DNA of 12,462 nt from the NCBI GenBank assembly GCA_004555055.1, contig SFJN01000063.1:1-12462 (forward strand), read 5' to 3'. The position numbers and the translations under genes are program-made. Every line of letters begins with the position of its first letter. Position 1 is the stretch's first letter. The notes beneath the pieces are model-generated. The model saw only the letters and a program-made list of their open reading frames with translations, was not told the origin of the DNA and made no database searches. Below are positions 7,191-12,462 of the stretch, piece after piece. Source of the stretch: Bacteroidales bacterium (GTDB lineage: Bacteria; Bacteroidota; Bacteroidia; Bacteroidales; Bacteroidaceae).

Positions 7191-7334
7191 TGTAATGTTA
7201 ATGGTTAATAAATGGGGTTTGTTAAGTAAAAATAGATAATAAAACGGATTGACCTTGCCATGCCGCGGAGGGTGTCCCATGAATGGAGAATTCGGGCTGC
7301 GCCCACGCTTTATCGCAAAATCGCGGCAAAATTA
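7191..7334 (-). promoter_or_regulatory. rpsA leader with candidate -7 element
   Basis: TAATTTTG (complement of 7327-7334) matches the Bacteroidetes -7 consensus TAnnTTTG, but no TTTG stands 19 to 21 nt upstream, so the promoter is only partly supported. If correct, the mRNA leader is about 130 nt. Its first half can form small hairpins such as gggc-gca-gccc. Its last 50 nt is AU-rich and unstructured, with three TTAAC copies just before the ATG and no Shine-Dalgarno sequence. S1 is known to control its own mRNA in other bacteria, and this leader could serve that role, which is inference. Confidence 0.45.
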
Positions 7335-7381
7335 CGTTTTTCCAATGGTTTTACGTGTTTTTCCTGCAGATTATTTTGCTG

Positions 7382-7416
7382 TTTGTGCCGTTTTTTCATC
7401 ATAATTGTTACATTTG
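7382..7416 (+). promoter_or_regulatory. Candidate promoter of the helicase-nuclease gene
   Basis: TACATTTG at 7409-7416 fits TAnnTTTG. A TTTG stands at 7382-7385, but the 23-nt spacing is longer than the usual 19-21. Transcription would start near 7423 and leave a leader of about 97 nt before the TTG start. The element lies back-to-back with the rpsA -7 candidate, consistent with a divergent promoter region. Confidence 0.4.
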
Positions 7417-7519
7417 CGCTTCAGAAACAGCAAAACCTTGCGTTTCATGTCTTGTGCCTCTGCCTAAAGGAGATGGCATAACATCCTCATTTTCACTCTT
7501 CTGAAATCCTTTTCAAGCC

Positions 7520-10500
7520 TTGCTTACCATCTACAAAGCCTCTGCCGGTTCGGGAAAGACCTTCACGCTTTCCGCCACTTTCATCGCCCACCTCATCAGC
7601 CAGGGCACGGACAATGCCCACAAGCACCAGCTTGCCGTAACCTTTACCAACAAGGCTACGGCGGAAATGAAGGGACGCATCCTGCAGAACCTCTACGCCC
7701 TGGCCTTCGGGAATGACGATGCCGACGGTTTCTTCAAAGCCGTGAAGGCCGAACTTCCTGAAGAGATTCCAACCGACGAAATCCGCCGACGGGCACGCAC
7801 AGCCCTCTATGCGCTCATTCACGACTACGACCAGCTCCACGTCCGCACCATCGACTCCTTCTTCCAGTCGCTCCTTGCCAACCTGGCACACGAGGTAGGA
7901 TTCTCCACAAGCTTCAAAGTGGAAATCGACGACAAGAACATCCTTTCCAAGGCCGTCGACCGATTCCTTGAGGGAGTGAAGGAGGACTCCGACGAACTGG
8001 AATGGCTCATGAGTTTCGTGACACAACGCCTCGAGAACGACACTCCGTGGAATGTGGCGGGAGAGCTCCGTAACCTGGCGGGCGAACTGCTGAAGGAAAA
8101 ATACATGAAACGGCGCCATCTGCTGCACCGCAGAGAACTTTCGGAAGAAGAGCTTGCTGCCTTTCCCGAAAGCATTGACCTTACGAACACGGTCGTGGAC
8201 AACTACCGGAAGGTCCTCAAGGAAAAGGAGCGCCACACACGGGAAAACCTGGCAGAAATCGCCTGGCAGACCGACGATGCCATACACTCGACACTCGGAT
8301 ACGACCACATTTCGAACGGCACACGATGGGTGGAGCCACCCATACGTGCGGTGGCGGACGAAAGCATCCCCTATGGCAGGCTCAACGGATTTTCCGCCTC
8401 CTTCCGGGCCTATGCCTCCGGGGAGAAGGAAATGCTGAAAGCCGCCGACCGGAAAAAGGAGGAACTGTGCCGACAGAGCGAGATGGTGAAGGAATATATG
8501 CAACGCCTTGTCGACAACTTTGACGAGAGCGGCCATGTCCTCAACTCCTGCGCCCTCAGCCTTGCCAACATCTATCCACTGCGGCTGCTCGACAGCATTG
8601 ACCACGAGGTGGAAGAACTCAACCGCGAAAACGACCGCTTCATGCTGGCATACACGCCTCTGCTCTTCGACAAGCTCACCGGAAACACCGACACCTCGTT
8701 CGTCTTCGAACGCGCCGGCACACAGTTCCAGCACGTGATGATCGATGAATTCCAGGACACTTCGCCCCTGCAGTGGAAGAACATGCATCACCTGCTGGTG
8801 GAAAACATGGCACAGGGCAATTCCTGCATGCTTGTAGGCGATGTGAAACAGGGCATCTACCGCTTCCGCGGCGGCGACTGGAACACCCTTGCCAACTTCC
8901 GCGAAGAAAGCATCGACGGGGAAAAGATGGTAGACATCAGGACCCTCAAACGCAATTTCCGCAGCGGCAGGGAGATTGTGGCATTCAACAACAGCATTTT
9001 CACCGCCGCACCTGCAGCAGTGGACAACTGGCTCGCCGAAGACCGCGGCTTCACGCCCGACCAGCTGCCGCCTTCGCAGTCGGCATGCCGCATCTATCCT
9101 ATACCCGACCCCCGGAACGACACCCACGAAGTGACGCAGATTGCCGTGAACGAGGGTGGATATGTACGTGTGGAGTTCTTGGATTCCGCCGAAACAAAAG
9201 CGACAGGGAAACGGAAGAAAGAGGCCATGGAAGCATCCGGACAGGAGGAAGGCGGGGAGAAGGAAAAGGTGGAAGACCTGCTGGCGGCACAGATTGAACG
9301 TCTGCACAGCTGCGGAATCCCCTACGAAGAAATGGCCATCCTGGTCCGCAACAACCTCGACACCACACGGATTCTCCGCCATTTCGAAATCTCACATCCC
9401 GAAGTGCCGATGGTGTCGGAAGAGGCCTTCCTGCTCGATGCCTCGCCCGCCGTACAGGCCATCATCCACGCCCTGAAATACGTGGAGAACCGTACGGACG
9501 ACATCGCAAAGGAATATGTGCTGAACCGTCTCGAAGAAAGCGAGAAACCTGCCGTCATGCGGATGCTCGACCGCTGGCACAGCGAACATTACGGCGGACT
9601 GCCTTTCTATGAAATCGTCACACGGTTGACGGAAGTGCTGCATCTCGACCGCATGGAGGGACAGTCGCCCTATCTCTACTGCTTCCTCGACACCATGCTG
9701 AAGCACATCGACGAGAACACTTCCGACATCCGCGAATTCCTCAGGACGTGGGAGGAACGCCTCCACCGCACGGCACTGCCTTCTGCAGCCGTCAAGGGGG
9801 TGCGCATCATCACCATCCACAAGTCGAAGGGTCTGGCATTCCATACCGTGCTGCTCCCCTACAACGACTGGGTTATAGACGACGCGAAAAAGCCGGAACG
9901 CGTATGGACTTCGCCCGAAGGCGAGCCCTATAACCGCATCCCGCTACTCCCCATCGTGCTCAATACCAGCGCCGCAAACAGCATCTACAGCGACATCTAC
10001 CGTGAAGAACAGTACAACCGCTTTGTCGAAAGTCTCAACATCATGTATGTGGCCTTCACACGTGCCAAGCAGAATCTGCTCGTATGGGGAAAACCCAAAA
10101 ACGGGGAAAGGACAGTGAACGTGGCATACATCCTCCAACAGGCCATGAAGGCAACGGGGATGATACAGCCGGACGAAGGCGGAAGCGAAGGCACGGAAAG
10201 CAATGGAAACATCGTGGAATTCGGCTCGCCGTCGGTGCTCGGCATCAAAGCCTCCACGGAGGATGACCGGAATCCGGGAGCAGAGGAACGGAAGAAGAAG
10301 GAAGACAATCCCCTCGATTTCCATACGCGCGTAAAGAATATGGAATACCGCGTGTCGGCCAGTGCCCCGAATTTCCGCCAAAGCCAGAGCGCCCGCCTCT
10401 TCATAGAGATGGAACGCAGCCTGTGCGAAGAGGGCGCCACCCCGTCCGACAGCACCGAAAAGGCACTTCGCGAGGAATTCCGGCAGACAGGTATCCTGCT

Positions 10501-10918
10501 GCACGAACTGATGTCGGCCATCGCCACTGCCGACGATGTGGAAGCACAGGTGGCGAACTTCGTGCGTGAGGGACGCCTGCCGGCAGGAAAACGTGCCGAA
10601 AGCCTTGTAGGCCTTATTCGCCTGCGCATGAACCATCCCAAGGCGCGCGGATGGTTCGACGGTTCGTGGACGCTCTATCGCGAAGCCACACTTATCTTCC
10701 GCGACGAACATGGGCAGATGCTCTCCCGACGACCCGACCGCGTGATGAAACGCGGAATGGAGACCGTGGTCATCGACTTCAAATTCGGACGGCCAAAACC
10801 GGAACACACCGAACAGGTGAGGCAATACATCAGGCTCCTCCGGCGGCAATCGCCCTCCCTCGTCAAAGCCTATCTCTGGTATCTCTACACCGGAGAGATT
10901 GTTGAGGTGAGGCTCTGA
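7520..10918 (+). CDS. UvrD-type helicase with C-terminal RecB/AddA-like nuclease
   Basis: This is a probable AddA/RecB-type enzyme that unwinds and resects DNA ends for recombinational repair (1132 residues). SF1A helicase motifs in order: Walker A ASAGSGKT (Lys13), FTNKATAEM (Ia), IDEFQDTS (Asp409-Glu410), VGDVKQGIYRFRGGD (III), LKRNFRS (IV), ITIHKSKGL (V, about His767), YVAFTRAK (VI, Arg848). The C-terminal PD-(D/E)XK nuclease has LLHEL (His995), RRPDRV (Asp1073), VIDFKFG (Asp1086, Lys1088) and QVRQY, so it looks catalytically intact. A Lys/Glu-rich linker lies at about 553-585. The start must be TTG at 7520: an in-frame stop lies 18 nt upstream, and the first internal Met falls beyond the Walker A motif. 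The MLTIYKASAGSGKT start matches Bacteroidales homologues. AddA normally works with AddB, often its neighbour, but no AddB is next to it here. Confidence 0.92.
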   Translation: MLTIYKASAGSGKTFTLSATFIAHLISQGTDNAHKHQLAVTFTNKATAEMKGRILQNLYALAFGNDDADGFFKAVKAELPEEIPTDEIRRRARTALYALIHDYDQLHVRTIDSFFQSLLANLAHEVGFSTSFKVEIDDKNILSKAVDRFLEGVKEDSDELEWLMSFVTQRLENDTPWNVAGELRNLAGELLKEKYMKRRHLLHRRELSEEELAAFPESIDLTNTVVDNYRKVLKEKERHTRENLAEIAWQTDDAIHSTLGYDHISNGTRWVEPPIRAVADESIPYGRLNGFSASFRAYASGEKEMLKAADRKKEELCRQSEMVKEYMQRLVDNFDESGHVLNSCALSLANIYPLRLLDSIDHEVEELNRENDRFMLAYTPLLFDKLTGNTDTSFVFERAGTQFQHVMIDEFQDTSPLQWKNMHHLLVENMAQGNSCMLVGDVKQGIYRFRGGDWNTLANFREESIDGEKMVDIRTLKRNFRSGREIVAFNNSIFTAAPAAVDNWLAEDRGFTPDQLPPSQSACRIYPIPDPRNDTHEVTQIAVNEGGYVRVEFLDSAETKATGKRKKEAMEASGQEEGGEKEKVEDLLAAQIERLHSCGIPYEEMAILVRNNLDTTRILRHFEISHPEVPMVSEEAFLLDASPAVQAIIHALKYVENRTDDIAKEYVLNRLEESEKPAVMRMLDRWHSEHYGGLPFYEIVTRLTEVLHLDRMEGQSPYLYCFLDTMLKHIDENTSDIREFLRTWEERLHRTALPSAAVKGVRIITIHKSKGLAFHTVLLPYNDWVIDDAKKPERVWTSPEGEPYNRIPLLPIVLNTSAANSIYSDIYREEQYNRFVESLNIMYVAFTRAKQNLLVWGKPKNGERTVNVAYILQQAMKATGMIQPDEGGSEGTESNGNIVEFGSPSVLGIKASTEDDRNPGAEERKKKEDNPLDFHTRVKNMEYRVSASAPNFRQSQSARLFIEMERSLCEEGATPSDSTEKALREEFRQTGILLHELMSAIATADDVEAQVANFVREGRLPAGKRAESLVGLIRLRMNHPKARGWFDGSWTLYREATLIFRDEHGQMLSRRPDRVMKRGMETVVIDFKFGRPKPEHTEQVRQYIRLLRRQSPSLVKAYLWYLYTGEIVEVRL

Positions 10919-10967
10919 AGACGGATATTCAAACCCGGTTGCATCATAATATTATTATATAATTATC

Positions 10968-11004
10968 ATCATTAGTGTCCCGTTAAAAAAGGGACACTAA
11001 TGAT
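10968..11004. repeat. Perfect 14-bp palindrome at a composition boundary
   Basis: atcattagtgtccc (10968-10981) and gggacactaatgat (10991-11004) are perfectly complementary around the 9-nt loop gttaaaaaa. It lies 50 nt past the helicase stop. Neither strand has an immediate T-tract after the stem, so it is not a standard terminator, though it may slow or protect transcript ends. The GTGTCCCGTTAA-like arm meeting its reverse resembles two mobile-element ends brought together, but I cannot tie it to a known insertion sequence. Confidence 0.65.
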
Positions 11005-11034
11005 CACGCATAATGACTTTTTCTTTTTTCTAAA

Positions 11035-11066
11035 TTTCTTCAAATGACAAATTACTGTTACTTTTG
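11035..11066 (+). promoter_or_regulatory. Candidate promoter of the SusC-like gene
   Basis: TACTTTTG at 11059-11066 matches TAnnTTTG exactly. TTTC at 11035-11038, 20 nt upstream, is one base from the TTTG -33 element. Transcription would start near 11073, about 240 nt before the receptor's ATG. Confidence 0.5.
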
Positions 11067-11312
11067 TATTGTAATGTAGTTAATGGTTGCGCTTATAAAG
11101 TCCTTGGAAAGGATTTATGTATAAAAGAGGGTGATGTTTACGCTGTTCTTGCCTGGATTATCCGCATCGCTGAACTGAAATAACAAAAAAATATTCAATG
11201 GCTAAGCGGACGGACAGGCAGGGCAATGGTACAGATTCCCCATCTCCCCCCTCTTTATAATAGATTTATTAACCGTCTGGTCTGGGAATCTACAGAGATT
11301 GAACTATTCAAG
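11067..11312 (+). promoter_or_regulatory. Long leader of the SusC-like gene with a possible small upstream ORF
   Basis: About 240 nt lie between the candidate promoter and the receptor start. Features seen: a hairpin aagtcctt-gga-aaggattt (11098-11116, one G-U pair); a frame open up to TAA at 11181-11183 that ends in a protein-like stretch (DVYAVLAWIIRIAELK) but has no ATG; then an A-rich run and ATG at 11198 opening a 20-codon frame, MAKRTDRQG..., that stops at 11260. The A-rich approach is the kind of context that favours initiation in this phylum, so a leader peptide is possible. An in-frame ATG at 11226 would extend the receptor by 29 residues and put a poor signal peptide in front, so I do not favour it. 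Confidence 0.4.
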
Positions 11313-12462
11313 ATGGGAAGAATTTGTCTGTGGCTTGTCGTAATGTCTCTATTCTGTGGTGTTTCCAAGGTTGAAGCACAAGTGCAGAATGTTCGTGAGA
11401 AACAAGATTCCGTTTCGGTAATAAAACTATCAGAAAATATTAGACCCGAGAATATTAAAAAAGGTCCTATAAACAATGCTCTGGATGTATTGAGTGGTCA
11501 GTCTGCCGGTGTGAACGTCACCACTAATGGAACAGACAGACTCGCTATGCTGAATAGTATCCGTGTGCGTGGTACCACATCCATTATGGGTGGCAATGAC
11601 CCGTTAGTAATTATTGACGGAGTGACATCCGACATCGCTACGCTATCTACCATATATCCCGCAGACATCGAGAGTTTCACTATTTTGAAGAATGCTACCG
11701 AAACGGCAATGTACGGTTCCCGTGGTGCTTCAGGTGTAATTGAGATTAAGACCAAGAAAGGAACGGGGCGAGGTTTCGAAATATCATATGATGGCAACTA
11801 CGGATTCGAGTCAATGCATAAACATCTGCGAATGCTCAACGGCCCGGAGTATATAGCTACAGCAGAGGCACTTGGATTAGATTACAATAATGGTGGCTAC
11901 AACACCAATTTTCACGATGTAATTACTCGTACGGGCTTGATACATCAGCATCACTTGGCTTTTAGCGGTGGTTCGGAAAACTCAAACTATCGAGCATCGT
12001 TCGGTTTTATGGATCATAATACAATTGTCAAAGTTAACGATTACCGAAATTTAGTGGTAAAACTTGATGCTACACAAAAGGCTTTCAATGGTCGCTTAGT
12101 TGGCGATTTTGGTGTATATGGCTACTCGTCAAAGATACACGACATTTTCGATACACGAATGCTGTTTTACTCGGCAGCTGCACAGAATCCTACATATCCA
12201 GCAGGAACTGATGTTAATGGCAACTGGGTGAAGAACTCGACTGCATCACACATCAACCACCCCGGAGCACTCCTCTATGAGAAAAATGACTCCGAAGGAC
12301 GGAATTTCACTACACATTTGGGGCTGAAATTTAATATCCTTGACAATTTGATATTGTCGGCTTTCGGCTCTTATTCATATTCATCTACGGGAAATGCTCA
12401 ATTTTGTCCTACATGGGTGTGGGCGCAAGGCAATGTTTATCGTGGAGAGTTCAAGGGTGAAG
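11313..12462 (+). CDS. SusC/RagA-family TonB-dependent outer-membrane receptor (3' end cut by window)
   Basis: An outer-membrane beta-barrel of this family imports oligosaccharides or peptides using TonB energy, usually with a SusD-like lipoprotein. The 383 residues here are about the first third to two fifths. A signal peptide is clear (MGRICLWLVVMSLFCGVSKVEA, likely cut before Gln). The plug domain follows after only about 30 residues: NALDVLSGQSAGVNV, SIRVRGTTSIMGGNDPLVIIDGV (the SusC/RagA signature region) and ILKNATETAMYGSRGASGVIEIKTKKG. Early barrel strands come next (FEISYDGNYGFES, HHLAFSGGSENSNYRASFGF). The N-terminal carboxypeptidase-regulatory-like domain of typical SusC proteins is missing. 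DSVSVIKL may act as the TonB box. Codons are AT-rich (AAT, ATT, GAT, TTA), unlike the GC-rich genes to the left, which suggests separate ancestry or low expression. SusD should lie beyond the window. Substrate unknown. Confidence 0.9.
   Translation, partial: MGRICLWLVVMSLFCGVSKVEAQVQNVREKQDSVSVIKLSENIRPENIKKGPINNALDVLSGQSAGVNVTTNGTDRLAMLNSIRVRGTTSIMGGNDPLVIIDGVTSDIATLSTIYPADIESFTILKNATETAMYGSRGASGVIEIKTKKGTGRGFEISYDGNYGFESMHKHLRMLNGPEYIATAEALGLDYNNGGYNTNFHDVITRTGLIHQHHLAFSGGSENSNYRASFGFMDHNTIVKVNDYRNLVVKLDATQKAFNGRLVGDFGVYGYSSKIHDIFDTRMLFYSAAAQNPTYPAGTDVNGNWVKNSTASHINHPGALLYEKNDSEGRNFTTHLGLKFNILDNLILSAFGSYSYSSTGNAQFCPTWVWAQGNVYRGEFKGE

Noticed and set aside
5280..7208. 642-codon plus-strand open frame over rpsA
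   Set aside because: It is the antisense shadow of S1. The Leu/Val/Glu/Asp-rich repeats mirror the six S1 domains and start inside the rpsA terminator.
7467..7481. Shine-Dalgarno-like aaagg-ag before ATG GCA TAA upstream of the helicase
   Set aside because: It would encode only two residues, is out of frame with the helicase, and Shine-Dalgarno sequences are rarely used in this phylum. Probably chance.
7493..9382. 629-codon minus-strand open frame over the helicase
   Set aside because: The helicase on the plus strand has all its motifs in order. The antisense product is low-information and has no family signature.
10968..11004. Palindrome as an intrinsic terminator of the helicase gene
   Set aside because: The stem is perfect, but there is no T-tract directly after it on either strand. 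The nearest T-rich run begins about 13 nt later.
11003..11030. Half of a dif-like site (cacgcataatg) near the palindrome
   Set aside because: Only the left arm resembles a XerC/dif half-site. The right arm is a T-rich run with no match, so a recombination site is not supported.

Overview
The window looks like chromosomal DNA of a Bacteroidales bacterium, most like a Prevotellaceae-type organism of moderate to high GC. The evidence is TTTG / TAnnTTTG-type promoters, start codons without Shine-Dalgarno sequences, an NAD-linked class 1B dihydroorotate dehydrogenase (PyrD plus PyrK), an S1 protein of about 590 residues, and a SusC/RagA-family TonB-dependent receptor. The genus is inference.

Layout. 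Positions 1 to 7190 are all coded on the minus strand. In transcription order they are rpsA (7190-5415), a gene-free kilobase, pgk (4397-3153) with its own promoter and terminator, then a probable operon of an anchored substrate-binding-like protein (2944-1877), pyrK (1809-1039) and pyrD (905-1, C-terminus cut by the window edge). From about 7400 transcription is on the plus strand: a 1132-residue UvrD-type helicase with a C-terminal RecB/AddA-like nuclease (7520-10918, TTG start), then a SusC-like receptor (from 11313, cut by the window edge). The rpsA and helicase genes diverge from a shared 330-bp spacer.

Function. PyrK and PyrD together oxidise dihydroorotate with NAD+ in pyrimidine synthesis. 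Pgk is glycolytic, S1 is translational and the helicase-nuclease belongs to double-strand-break repair. This block is ordinary housekeeping DNA. The last 1.5 kb is visibly more AT-rich and codes for nutrient uptake at the outer membrane. It starts near a perfect 14-bp palindrome and may have a different history.

I see no CRISPR array, tRNA, rRNA, complete insertion sequence or obvious new multi-gene system. The least-explained material is non-coding. The rpsA-pgk spacer holds tandem modules whose hairpins keep their pairing while their sequence changes (4890-5038), and a 22-bp repeat array that folds back on an inverted copy (5101-5191). The leader of the SusC-like gene, and that gene's shortened N-terminus, are also worth a second look.
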